NCBI GenBank assembly: GCA_016748015.1
Contig: JAAOMT010000295.1
Location: 688,604 to 752,603 of the forward strand
Reading direction: 5' to 3'
From: Geosiphon pyriformis
Taxonomy: Eukaryota; Glomeromycota; Glomeromycetes; Archaeosporales; Geosiphonaceae
Length of the DNA: 64,000 bases
Under the pieces are notes generated by a model, which was not told where the DNA came from, did no database searches, and saw only the letters and a program-made list of their open reading frames with translations. Position 1 is the first letter of the stretch, and each line of letters opens with the position of its first letter. Positions 22,978 to 34,600 of this stretch are shown here, piece after piece. Both the position numbers and the translations under genes were made by a program.

Positions 22978-25900
22978 ATGGCGGTAAAGAAAAATCCGAT
23001 TGCAAATTTATCGAGTACAATACCCCAAATATTTCAAGAATGTCAAAAGTCTACCACTAACCACCGTAAAAATGTGGCAACTTTACGCAAGCTTCAAGAA
23101 CAGTGTTCCGCTGTTAGGTTAGAAAAGGTGTTTGAAGGTTCTTCAAGGTCAGCCGCTGGAAGGACCTCATCGTCTTTCCAATCAACTGAAAACGGAGAAC
23201 AGGCTTTTAATCGAGAGTTTGTCCGAAACTTAAATAAGGTGCTTGCCATTAAGAAAAAAGATCCCAGTGCTGACAGAGTCATTAAGTTTGTGGGGGCCTT
23301 TATACAATTTATCGTGGAAAAAGGTAAAAGCTTGATATTCGACTTTTATATCCAGTCATTTAGACTTTGTATCCCAAATAATATCCAAATTTTATCTTGA
23401 AAAAAAAAGGCATTAAAGCACGAGATGAATTTATATTTCAAGAATCCGACGATGAGGCGATATCATCGCGATTCGTTACATTCATCATTGGACACATTCT
23501 AAGAGGCATCGATGCCAAAGATAAACATTTAAGACTTCGTGTTTGTCAATCACTTGCTCTTTTAAGCCCCAGCTCTTTGAATTTTTTATCGTAAGAGCAA
23601 TTTTTTATGTCAATTTTGCTTTTATATTAATCTATTTTAAAATCCTTTGACATTATAGTGATGCCCTTTTTGAGAGATTAAAAGCAAAGTTAATTGATCG
23701 TGTAAGAGACAAAGAAACTAGTGTAAGGGCCCAGGCAATAATTGCACTATCCAAATTGCAGGTAAAGAATTTCATTATTGATTTGAATGTTACTTGTAAT
23801 TAATCGCTCACATGCTCTTTACTTTAAGGGAGAAGATATTGAAAATGATCGAGAAGTCACAGATAAACTTTGTGAAATCCTACAAAATGATCCCAGCGCG
23901 TTAGTTATATTTTCTAAACTGTAAATGGGGATACTTCATTGTTTTAAATCTACCCTTTCATTTTCCTGTTTAATCCTGATCAGTGAGGTTAGACGTGCTG
24001 CTTTGTCCTACGTTGCACATAACGAAAAAACCATCCCCTTCCTGCTGGAACGTGCACGAGATATTGATCCCATTACTCGTCGTTCTGTATACACTAAAAC
24101 GATGGAAGTAATCGCAGATTTCCGTATTCTAAAAATTGAGGATCGTGAAAATTTATTGAATTGCGGTCTTACCGACAGGTTGAGCTGGTGATAAATGTTA
24201 TCTTTTAACGTGAGAGTAAACTTTACAGCCCACCCTTTTTTTGATACAAAAAATCCTTATGGTAAAATTCAGAGATCCGGTGGTCAAACAGGCCTGCACT
24301 AAGATGCTATCAACGAATTGGATTTATCACGCGAACAATGATGTTTTAGAGGTAACTGAATGTAGCTTTTTTAAGTATTAAAATTCTGTTTTTTTTAAAT
24401 ATTTTTCCTATGCAGTTCCTAGAAAGATTAGATGTCGTCAGCAGCAATATTGCTAAAGAAGCTCTGCTTGCCTGTTTCGCATCCCGCCCCGATTTAATAG
24501 AAACTTTACAATTTGATGGTATATTTAATGAATTCTTATCCTTTTGAAGTCTCAATGACTAACTATCCTTAATTTTGTCATAATAGACAACTTTTGGGAC
24601 ACTTTGACTGTTGAGAGAGCATTCCTTGCCAGAGTTTACAGTGAATTTTGCAAAGAGGTATCTCACAATATCTTGATTGATTAAAATTTTAGCTAAATGT
24701 ATTAAATTTATAATTGATTCAAGGACACTGGGAAATTTGACGAGGCAATGCCGGAAGTAACACGACTGGCTTTTTACATACAAAAGTACAACAATTGCAT
24801 ACATGAAGCTTCTGAAGAAGATCAAATAAATTATGAATTTGTCTTGGGACAATTGCTTATACTAGCAGGATTTTTAGATTATAGTGATGAAGTCGGACGA
24901 CGAACAATGTTCACATTATTACGTAAGTGCTGAAATTCTCAATATATTATGAAAAGAACAGAGCAATTTATTTTGATTTTTGTCCTAAGGCAAAATGTTG
25001 ATGCTGCCTCAAATTGCCGATGAACACATTGAACTTATTATTGAAGTAATGAACCGGACCACTATAAATGAAAGAGATTTCACTCGGTTCGTTAATTTCA
25101 CATTAAACCTGCTATTCGTTTTCCTGATCCGGTTCAAACTATTCTGCCTCTCCACTAGTTCAATTATAGAAATAATATCAGATCTTCGTGAAAGTCTTGA
25201 TTCCGATGACACATCATTTCGACATCCCCATCAGGTTCATAGGCTTGTGATTTGATTAAAAGTCAGAACAAAAGCAATCATCTATTTAAATAATTTAATT
25301 CTTTAGCCTGAAGAGCTTACTGTTAATATGTCACACTTGAGTATTAACCCAGAATCGATAAAGGATTTTGGGAGATCACCTGCCGTTGGCACGTCTCGAG
25401 CGAGAGCTTCGTCTATTGATTCATTGGAAGAAGAGGAAGAAGATTATAAAGATGATGATGATCCAGTCTGGATTGATCTCAAATGTCTTCGGATAGTGCG
25501 ATCTATGTTAGAAAAAAACGAACAGGTTTGTGTTTTTTTGTTTAAAAATCTATTTGAATTATAAAACATTTTAATCGATCCCAAGGTTATTATTAGAATT
25601 TGCTCGAAAATCCATCTATGTATGGCCTTTTAAATGACCTTATTGCACCAAGTGTACAATCCCGTGAGCCAATCATCCGTGAAATGGGAGTTCACTGTCT
25701 TGGGTTATGCTGTTTGCTGGATCAGGTAAGTAGAAAATTTTCAATATTATGATTCATATTATTTTTAACCGATCTAGAGTTTAGGTTTTAGCAAGGGAAA
25801 ATTTGGTTTTATTCATACATTGTGCTAAACATGGACATGACACTCTGAAAGCGAAATCTTTGATGGTAAATTTTTTTATCAATGAAATCTGATTGAAAAA

Positions 25901-27436
25901 AATTCTCAGCTTTAATTTTCATTTCAGGTTATATTTGATATCTTGATGACATTCGGATACAATGATTTTATCTCGATAACAGGCCAAGTGAGTCAGATAA
26001 GGAAGCTATTACATGGGTCCACTCGGGTCTTTTTCTAACCTTATTATTTCATGTAAAAAAGTTGGAACAAATTCGAAATTTGTTTGATTCCTCGCTAAAT
26101 AGTGAGAATGCAGAAGTTCAATCAATTGTCGTGGAAGGTTTAGCCAAACTGATGCTCTCCAAAGTATTTTGTGATAAAGAGGTTTTAATTCAAAATTTTC
26201 TTCAATTTAATTCTTTTTTCCAATGGTTTATTTTAAATTAAATCTTCCTTTCCCAAAGGTTTTGCAAAAATTAGTTGTACGATATTTTGAAAGCGACACA
26301 GTCGAAAACCTTCGATTAAGGCAATGCCTGAGCTACTTTCTACCAGTTTACTGTCATTCTTCGGCTGAAAGTCAAAGAGTTATGGGAGAGGTACATCATC
26401 ACTATCCTCTTTTATAGCGTGTTATAATGGATCAATTACAAATAATACCCTATTGTTATGAAAGATATTCGCTTCCTCATTAACGGAGCTTATTCGAGTC
26501 CACATGAGTCATGGCAAAGGAACCGATATGATATCACCTTTGCAGATCGCTCAGCAATTAGTTGATTGGACGGATCCAAATCAAATTGTGTATGTTCATA
26601 GGAACTTTATCAAATAAGGTTATTTAAAATAATGATCTTCGCTTATATTCAATAGGAAATCAGAGAGTAATTCGGAAGAAATTGATTATGGACTTCATGG
26701 TGATATCGCCGTTGAGATCCTCAAAGCCTTATTCCTTGAACAAAACAGTTAATATAAGTTATTAATGTATCCTTCTCAGTATATACAATTCACTGACTCA
26801 AAAATATTTCCTGATCAAGGGGAAGTACGAAAATTGCTTTGCCAAATTCTCAATAAACTTAATATTGACGAAAATGTTGGAATTTTGCGGCTCAAGAAAC
26901 TTACGTTACTTACCGGCAATTTGAAATCGGTTTGCAATTTATTTCGAATAATTTATTACCCTCGATAAAGTATTATTAAATAAATATATTTCAATGCACT
27001 AAATTTAGCGGAGACCTTTGAAAGACACATTGTCTAAAAATGCGATCAACAAATTTGAGAATTCGTTACTTAAATACTTTGACGAAGGGCCTCAAACGTT
27101 GGACGATAACGAAATTGATCAGCTAGAAGAAATACAAGCTTTTGTTGAAGATGTTGAAGATGGTATGCACTAAATGATTAATGTTTTTGAAATAGATCTC
27201 CTTCTCATACTTCTCTGTGCCTCAATAGATGATGACTACTCTACGATTGATATACCGATTCGCACGACTCGATCACGGTGAGAGTCTATTTATATACAAT
27301 TGATTCAGTTAGAGGGGGATTGTTTCTATACTAAAAGTCGAATTTTAACTGATTTTTTAGAACGTCAAAAGCCGCAGCATTGGCAAATCTACAAAAAGAA
27401 ATCGACGATATGCTAGATGACGAGTATGAAGAATAA
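22978..27436 (+). CDS. Condensin complex subunit 3 (CAP-G / Ycg1 / Cnd3 family), 23 exons
   Basis: This is the HEAT-repeat kleisin-associated subunit of condensin, which loads on mitotic chromatin with SMC2/SMC4 to compact chromosomes. My splice model is 22978-23323, 23410-23590, 23659-23761, 23829-23899, 23984-24178, 24273-24351, 24416-24518, 24587-24657, 24724-24922, 24990-25086, 25159-25234, 25307-25525, 25597-25725, 25785-25865, 25928-25987, 26062-26181, 26259-26390, 26465-26589, 26656-26747, 26820-26929, 27009-27162, 27229-27277 and 27361-27436. All introns are GT-AG, 59-94 nt, and every phase agrees, giving 955 residues, a normal length. Landmarks are FVRNLNKVLAIKK (N-terminal), RRAALSYVAHNEKTIPFLLER (HEAT), the Cnd3 C-terminal domain at about residues 581-670 (NPSMYGLLNDLIAP, MGVHCLGLCCLLD), LRLRQCLSYFLPVY (about 720-735) and an acidic tail. 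The start is the first ATG. Intron 10 (25087-25158) is the least certain. Confidence 0.93.
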
Positions 27437-27511
27437 TTAGTGAGAAAGCTTTATTATTCGAATACTCACCCAGCTATCTATCCGACATTGAACTGTAAAT
27501 ACACGTTAAAT

Positions 27512-27517
27512 AATAAA
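27512..27517 (+). terminator. Likely polyadenylation signal of the condensin gene
   Basis: AATAAA lies 76 nt after the condensin stop codon, in an AT-rich 3' region, followed by a TTTTATT run. The position is appropriate for a eukaryotic cleavage/polyadenylation signal; the usage is inferred. Confidence 0.45.
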
Positions 27518-27539
27518 TTTTATTCGCTACTTTTTTGGG

Positions 27540-27945
27540 TTGTGAATAATGTTATCAAACATGCAAATGAACTATAACCAAAGCAAATAAGGAAATGATA
27601 AACATTTAATTATATAAAATACAAAAAACAGTCTAAAATTTTACCATTTTTGATTTTAATTATATTTATTTAAAAAACAAAAATAAATTTTATAAACATT
27701 TATTTTTGACAAATTTTTATATTATATGTTATAAAATAATATTTTTTAAATAAAAATATTTAATTAAAACCTTAATTATATAATAATTAAATAATAAATA
27801 GCATTAATATTTAAAAATAAAACAAATAAATTATATAAAATTTTAATTAAAAAATCTTAAAATTTAAACAAATATGGGGTGTGCTGCAATGTGGAATAAA
27901 GAAGTCTGGAAAATTTAAAAATTCAAATCTCCTTTCTTACCATAT
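27540..27945. other. Intergenic AT-rich DNA
   Basis: A very A/T-rich tract (27590-27880) made of short ATTTAAAT-like words lies downstream of condensin. No gene or repeat family was recognised. Confidence 0.5.
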
Positions 27946-28230
27946 TCATTCATTTCGAATGGAGTCGCAGGTAACCAATTCTGGTATCACGACTGAATTG
28001 CAAGTGTGATTGGCATCGCGGCGAAAAGGAGGAAGTGGTTGGTAGTCAGACGAGAGGATGATGGAGGCTCTGGAAAGAGCAATGTTCACCGCCGCTTCCT
28101 CTTGATCCTCCTTGCTGGGCACTGGGGATGAACATTCGACGGTCCCCACCCCTGAGGGTGTCCATATAATACAACAATTTTAGCTTATCACGGAAATCTA
28201 TTATGTCATTATCATTATTATCTACCAAAT
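27946..28230 (-). other. GC-richer island, possible orphan or broken exon
   Basis: This 285-bp block is clearly less AT-rich than its surroundings. On the minus strand two overlapping frames are open. One includes KLKLLYYMDTLRGGDRRMF and ends PLV; the other includes PVPSKEDQEEAAVNIALSRA and ends CDSIRNE. The composition looks coding. A donor-like GGTAAGA follows just outside, but the stop of the second frame precedes it, so I cannot build a gene model. It resembles no family I know. It could be the relic of a gene, a transferred fragment or simply non-coding. Confidence 0.35.
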
Positions 28231-28512
28231 CGCATGAAATGTGATAATCAAGATATTCAGTGATATATATATTTTAATTGAAAATTCACTACCGATAACC
28301 GATAAATATGATGATGAAAGTATGACGAATGATGATCTAAATATGTAACAATGTTGTAATGTTATCTTTAAACTTGACCTGGGTAATGCTCGGGGTGACC
28401 TGAAAGACCAGTTTTTTATTGATTATTGTTACTCTTTTCAGAAACCGATTTGTCGTATCCCCAACATTGGAAGTGGCAAAAAGCTTAAACAAAAAACAAC
28501 AACAAAAACACA

Positions 28513-28542
28513 ATAAAAAATAAAAATAAAAATAAAAATAAA

Positions 28543-28581
<39 letters not shown>
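28513..28581. repeat. Compound microsatellite (TAAAAA)n-(TAA)n
   Basis: Five or so TAAAAA-type units run directly into a TAA repeat of about 13 units, ending at AATGG. It is a simple-sequence locus between the two genes; open frames through it (Ile/Phe runs on the minus strand) are artefacts. Confidence 0.9.
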
Positions 28582-28582
<1 letters not shown>

Positions 28583-29917
28583 GGTAAGATTTCAAGACCT
28601 ATCTTTTTTGATTTCATTTCGAAAATCAATTGTGGCAAAGCCCAAAGCAATGAACTTTTTCTTCCAAATTCCCAATCAATCATGAAGATTTTTCACCCCC
28701 AAATTTTTTATCTTGAAAAAAAGAAACCCCGAATTATTATCTCACTGAATTCTTGTTTTCCAATCTGACATTAAGTCAAAATTTTTCTCATCATTCTAAT
28801 ATTATTCCAAAAAAACTTATTACAAGATTGGTACGATCTTTATGCATTATAATTTGTCGATTTGAATAGAAACATCTATTTTCCCTAACTTATATTCATT
28901 GAAGGAAAACTGAGTCAGTAAAAAGATAAATAATTCGACTATTATTACTTAATTTTCACTTAAAGAAATTATTCGATTATTATTATTATAAATTTTTAAA
29001 CTCATATATTTTAAAATAAATAAAATTTTTTTTTAAAGGTAGCAAATCATTTATTAAGGAAAAAATCCCACAGCCCTTACCTCTTACGTTTTTTCTTCTC
29101 CTTTATTTTGAACTTTTTTCATCTTTTCACTCGGCTTCTTTCAACTTCTCTTTTGTTATTCCCGGCTATTTCATCTTTCCCCAAATCTTTTTTTATTTCC
29201 CATTATTCTTAATAAATAGATTTTCAAATAATTATCAAGCCAAACTTTATCAATTTTCACCATTTATAAATTTTCAAGAAGTCAGTCACTGATCATAAAA
29301 CATCATCATCAAGCAGTCAACCTGTCATCATAATAGACCATTTATAAGGTATATTATCATTGATATTTAATCTCTTATAAAAAAAAAAAAAAAGAAACCA
29401 AAAAAATTTAACAATAACAGATAACAAGAAAATCAACAACACACATAAAAATAAATCTTATAAGTTTATAAATACACCATCGTTAGCTGGACCCCCGCTC
29501 AACCGCCCTCACCAAATTTAAAAACGTTTCTTTTATATACTTGTTGTTTTGGAAAGCAAACTATTCGTACTATCCCTCGCTTGCCCTAACGTTTTCCTCC
29601 GAAAACTTTACAACTTGAAACTAAAAAATTCCGAAATTGGACAACAGTGAACACGAACCTTTATTCGACTCTTACATAACTCAGTATATTGTTCCTCTTT
29701 CTCTTCCTGTAATTATTTAGACCTACTCTTTCCAACATTTTTTCCTTACTTTACCCCTATAACATCTATCTGTAAAAATCCATTGTTTCGCCCCTTTTGT
29801 TTTCTTTGCAGTCCGCGTGATTATTATCAAGCAATTATTAGTTTCCAAATTTTTTTTAGCATAGAAAAAAAAAAGCCTCTTAAAATTCCCTTTTTTAAAC
29901 ATCTATAAGTTTCTTCA
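28582..29917 (+). promoter_or_regulatory. Upstream region and probable 5' leader of the zinc-finger gene
   Basis: No ORF of substance is present. From about 29080 the plus strand becomes pyrimidine-rich (CTTACCTCTTACG, TTCTTCTCC, TTTCCTTACTTTACCCC), typical of fungal promoters and long 5' leaders, and an A14-type run lies at about 29382-29395. TATA-like words such as TATATAC (29536) exist but cannot be ranked. A TTTTACAG acceptor-like motif lies 10 nt inside the annotated start codon, so an upstream leader intron is possible. Confidence 0.4.
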
Positions 29918-31447
29918 ATGCTTGTTTTACAGACCTCTCCTAACGATCTTAGTTTTAACACTAATACTGCCTCAATTGCAAATTATTCTGCAATTTCTCC
30001 TCAAGCTATTGCACCTATGTATCAAACCTCACCTACTCAGTATCAGACTCAACAGCAGCAACAAGCTTCATTCGTATATTCAACAAATCCTTCTGAAGCA
30101 AATAACCAAAACCTTAACACTCAAGTTCAATACGCCGCGGCAGCCGCAGCCGCAGCAGCAGCAGCTCATTCAAGATCTTCTTCAACTTCCTCGTTATCTC
30201 GTAACTCTGATAATTCTTTTGCTATTGATAATAATTATTATCAATCACAGCAACAAGAACAACAACAATCCCAAAACTCACCACTCCTGAATACTACTTT
30301 ATCAAACCAACAAAGCAATATGTCTAATTCAGACAATAATTCTGGAGCTAATAATCCTTTGGGTCTAAACATTCTTCCTCCGATATCTGAAGTTTTACAA
30401 AGACAACCACAAAATAATAACTCTCCTAACTCTTCTCCTACTCAATCACAAGTGGTTCCTAATGTTCAGTCCCAAAATCAATCCCAATCTGCAGCTAATG
30501 CCATAACCGTAAACATGGTAGCTGCCGCACAATCTGTTCCCGCAAGTTTTTATGCTCAATATTCAGATCCAACTTATGGTGCTACTCAATCTGATGGTTC
30601 CTATGGATCTCAAGCCTCATTACAACAAGTTATGAGTCAACAACAACAACAAGTAGCTTTGAATCATCAACATGCTGCCTTAGGGCAAAACTCTCAGATG
30701 AATGCCAACTTATTGCCGCCGATCGTCGGCAATGGTACTGATATGCAACCGATCCTTGATCCGACAAGCCGTCGTAATTCCTCACTTTTACCCATTAACA
30801 CATCTGGGATAAATGTCAATGGTCCTGATCAAAGTCCTATGAGTGGGACCAATTCTACAATTGATTCACCTTTACTACCTTCTGGTTCCTCGGGGACCCC
30901 TATTACATATCATTCACAAGGACATAATCCCATGTTAAATACTCATTTCTTGGCAGCTACCCAATCGATTAATACTGGTATGATGCAACATCCACAACGT
31001 GGTATCAATGGTCGTCGACGTTCAAGTGATCTTAACACTTCAAATATGGATCGTCCACAAAAAGTTTACTCCTTCGTACCATTGCCAGGAATTAATACCA
31101 AGAAACGACCACGTCGACGATATGATGAAATTGAACGTCATTACGGTTGTATTTTTCCCGGTTGCACAAAAGCCTATGGTACTTTAAATCATTTGAATGC
31201 ACATGTTCAGATGCAAAAGCACGGTTCCAAACGACATCCGACTGGTAAGTTTTAAAAGAAAAAAATACTCAAGATTTTTGATGACAATAAGAATAAACCT
31301 AACAAAATTTAATTTTCAATAGAATTCAAAGAACTACGTAAACAATGGCGTAGGCAAAAACGTGAAGAAGAAGAACGAAAAGCTGCTGAAGCTGCCCAAG
31401 CTAAACAAACTCCCTCAATCCTCAACAGCAATTTAACGTCAATATAA
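29918..31447 (+). CDS. Con7-type C2H2 zinc-finger transcription factor
   Basis: Two exons, 29918-31244 and 31323-31447, with a 78-nt GTAAGT...AG intron in phase 1, give 483 residues. The first 370 residues are disordered and Gln/Asn/Ser-rich, with an alanine tract (about residues 73-85, AAAAAAAAAAA) and several Gln runs, as in many fungal activators. Near residues 384-443 lies the conserved region: YSFVPLPG, then KKRPRRRYDEIER, then one zinc finger Cys-x4-Cys-x12-His-x5-His (C411, C416, H429, H435; YGTLNHLNAHVQMQ). After the intron a basic helix (EFKELRKQWRRQKREEEERK) follows. RRRY-EIER plus finger plus FKELRK-W is the signature of Con7, which in Magnaporthe controls infection-related morphogenesis and cell-wall genes. 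The role here, probably hyphal or spore morphogenesis, is inferred. An upstream start exon cannot be excluded. Confidence 0.9.
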
Positions 31448-34400
31448 TTTTATTTTCATCATAATAATCATCATCATCATCATCAGTACCCTATCAAATC
31501 ACGAACAATTCTTTCCTTCACCCACTTGCACTTTAAGCAATAAGATAAAAGTATAATATATAAATATATATAGTATATATGATGGACAATTCTTTCTTGA
31601 CTTACTTCTCACGCTACCCTTCCACAACTAAAATCACACAAAAAAAATTTTTGATCACCTCATACTATTGATTTTCTTACCTTTTTGATGATTATATATT
31701 CACATCACCATTGTCACATCATTTCTTTTTTATGAGTAAGAAGATTCGATTTTTTTCTTTTTTCACGTGGAGGTAATTAGCTTGAGGCAGCGACAGAAAT
31801 TTAGTCTTCGTTTTAGCGGCTTCGTAAATACTGTAAATGAATGAAAAAATTAAAAATAGTAGCTAAAACGAAACTAGAGCTTTTACGGCTTAGATGATCA
31901 TTTTCCCATTACATTTCTGGATCTTTTTATTTTCCTTTTAAGTTTTCCTTTTTTTTTTAAATACCTTTTGTTCATCATGATGACAAATCTTATACTATTC
32001 TTTTTTTACACCTTCATAGAAATTTTATACACATACCCATCAGAAGCAAAAAAAACGCGGCAATTTACACCAGAAGAGGACATGACTGAACCACGAATAA
32101 AAAAAGTTTTAGGCACCTTTTTGTGTTGTCGAGATCTTTTTAATATTATTAGGGAAAATTTTTGCGAATTGGATTATGATAGATATTAGAAATTTTAAAT
32201 CAAGATTTCAATTTCAGAAAGAATGATTCCAACCCATATTTCTATCACACCTTCTACCCTCACGTTTTCTCAAATCACCTGTTTCATATACATCATTTAC
32301 ATAATAAAACTATATTATATATAAACACATCAACAAACACCAACAACCATTTTCTGATTTATGGACTTTCTTTGTAGGAATTCTTCTTTTGTAGAATAGT
32401 TTTTTTTTAGTTTTTCAGCACCGACATTGTTTAGTAAAGACCAAAATTGTAAAAAGAAATAACAGGTCATTACATCGTAATAAAAAAAATTGGGTAAAAA
32501 AAAGCTAGAAAAAGGTACCGATTGACCTTTTGTTTTTTTTTTACTTGGCGTATGAATATCTCATAGAACTTTTAAATGGCATTGAATCATGTTCTTTAAT
32601 ATATTGGTGATACCATAACTTGACGATGATAAATTCCATTTATGATGATAATTACATTTTTTCTCTATCGGCGATTGCCCTCTCTTCCTCACATGAAGAT
32701 CTAGACTAAATCAAGAAATAGATGTTAAAGAAACTAGTGCAAAAAAAAGCTTGAAAAAAACAATCTCAGATCTTTGGGAGACACCGACACGCGTGCTCTT
32801 TTGGCATACATTAATCCGTACACAAAAGCTTTTTGGTCATAATGGATGGGATGGATAATTCCAAATTAACTTAATGTCTAAAGATCACAGATCGTTTCAC
32901 ACGCACATTACACAAAATATGATACTCTGTTTTATTAAAATTTGAATTAGATCAGAAGCCGATAAATGAGTAGTACATAACGTAAATACCTAAATCACAA
33001 ATATTTGGGTGAATGAATAAATGAATAAATGAATTTCAACTTTTTTAATATCTGATTGTGTATGTGTGACAGATTACGTATTTTACGTCTGTGTGTGATG
33101 TTGACTTAAAAAAAAAAAATTTCTCCTCTTTGATTTACCCGTTAAAACGGCAAAGATATAGAAGGAATAGTGGAAAAGCCGAACAAACAAAAAACAAACC
33201 GGCAAGGTAATTCGGAAAACTTCCGACCGGTGATACTGCTTCCGCTTTCGTAATCCGTTAAAATAATGTGTTCCTCAAGACCCGATTATGCAGGGTGTGA
33301 CCGATTGTAATTTCTTATATTAATCTTCAAGTTTTTTTAGAAGTGCACAAACTTTTCATTCATCGTTAAACGTATCATCAACAAATTTTTAATTTATTTT
33401 GTGGACATAATGATGATATTATTGATGTTGAATAATAATGATGATGACGGTTTTTTAAGAGGAAAAATGCTAAAAAAAATATTGTATAATTGGGAGCCTA
33501 TCGTTTTTTTGATATAAAAGACTTTAACATATTTTGAAATAAAAAGGATCATTTTGGGTTATATTGTCACCAGTCACAACATTTTTTTTGTTCTCATCTA
33601 CCCATATTATGCGAATGACAAATGAGAGATTTGTGATACTCAAATAAAATTGTGATGCATGATGATTAAAAATTTTGTTTCTGTCAGAGATTGTAACGCA
33701 TCAAAAAGAAATGTGTCACCCCCTTTAGAATTTTTGTTTTGCATGTATGATCAACGACTGGTTGTTTACAAAGAACTTTATAAAATATAAGGTGCCGGTA
33801 AGTGGGCAGTGAAAAATGTGGGTGCGTACATGCGTACGTGCACGTGGGAGAGATTCAAAAACCCGCTGTGGTATACTTGTCAGGAGGAAAATTAATTTAG
33901 ACTCATAATTGCAATTTTTTGATGATGGTGCGACATAACTTTTTCATGTTCGAAAATGAAAAAATTTTAGGGTCTTCAATTTCTAACGATTCGATTTTAC
34001 AAAAATTGAAATTTATGAAAAAGAAATCATAATCTTCATCGTCATGGATATGATTTACAATATTCTCGAACTGGCCTATCCCACAAAATGATCATGTTGG
34101 ACAAATGGAATATTTATCGGAATCTGATCAGTAATTATATAATTTTGATAATACATGAGAACATCAAATATTACATAATGGTTAAGAGGTAAATGACCGT
34201 TTGAAATGGAACTTGATCATCATCATCATCATCATCGTAATTATCAACTTAAAAGAGCCCTTTCTTCTTTCGGTCTTTGTCTTGTACATACACGCACAGC
34301 CAGTGACCAAACTTAGATGCGCAAAAACAATGAATTGTCTTGGTGATTGATCATGTATAACTGTTAGTGATAAATATTTTTTTTGGAATGCTGTGTTTGT

Positions 34401-34600
34401 TACCGCCAGCCACTCGATTGACACTGATCTATCAGAATTTGTGTGCACAAACATTAATAAAATACCGTTTTTTGTATATAATGATTAATAAAGTCTCATT
34501 AAAATGTCATCAAAAAATTTTTTCGAGGTTTATTGTTGCGCTTAATCAGAAATATCAAATATAGCAAATAATCCAAATTCATTTGTTATGTACAAACAAT
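31448..34600. other. Non-repetitive region downstream of the zinc-finger gene, no convincing gene
   Basis: About 3.1 kb less AT-rich than the element-rich flanks. It holds (ATC)n runs (31470-31487 and 34214-34234), a perfect 11-bp inverted repeat (31807-31817 with 31862-31872), CACGTG motifs (about 31764 and 33842), and a GC-richer patch at 33130-33310. The first part is probably the 3' UTR of the zinc-finger gene; AATAAA occurs at 32303 but is far from the stop. The short open frames at 31968-32189 and 34182-34454 show no domain and have simple-sequence content. I cannot support a gene. Confidence 0.5.
31807..31872. other. Perfect 11-bp inverted repeat (possible RNA hairpin)
   Basis: TTCGTTTTAGC at 31807-31817 is the exact reverse complement of GCTAAAACGAA at 31862-31872, with a 44-nt loop. 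A weaker partner pair (CGGCTTCGTAAA with TTTTACGGCTT further right) could compete with it. It lies about 360 nt behind the zinc-finger stop codon, probably in the 3' UTR. The function is unknown. Confidence 0.45.

Noticed and set aside
28438-28683. Open frame with runs of Ile and Phe on the minus strand
   Set aside because: It is a translation of the TAA/TAAAAA microsatellite.
31968-32189. 73-codon frame with a hydrophobic N-terminus downstream of the zinc-finger gene
   Set aside because: A/T-rich start, no domain and no supporting context; more likely 3' UTR or intergenic sequence.
33130-33310. Possible structured small RNA in the GC-richer patch
   Set aside because: No conserved box or known RNA fold could be identified by eye; left within the non-coding description.
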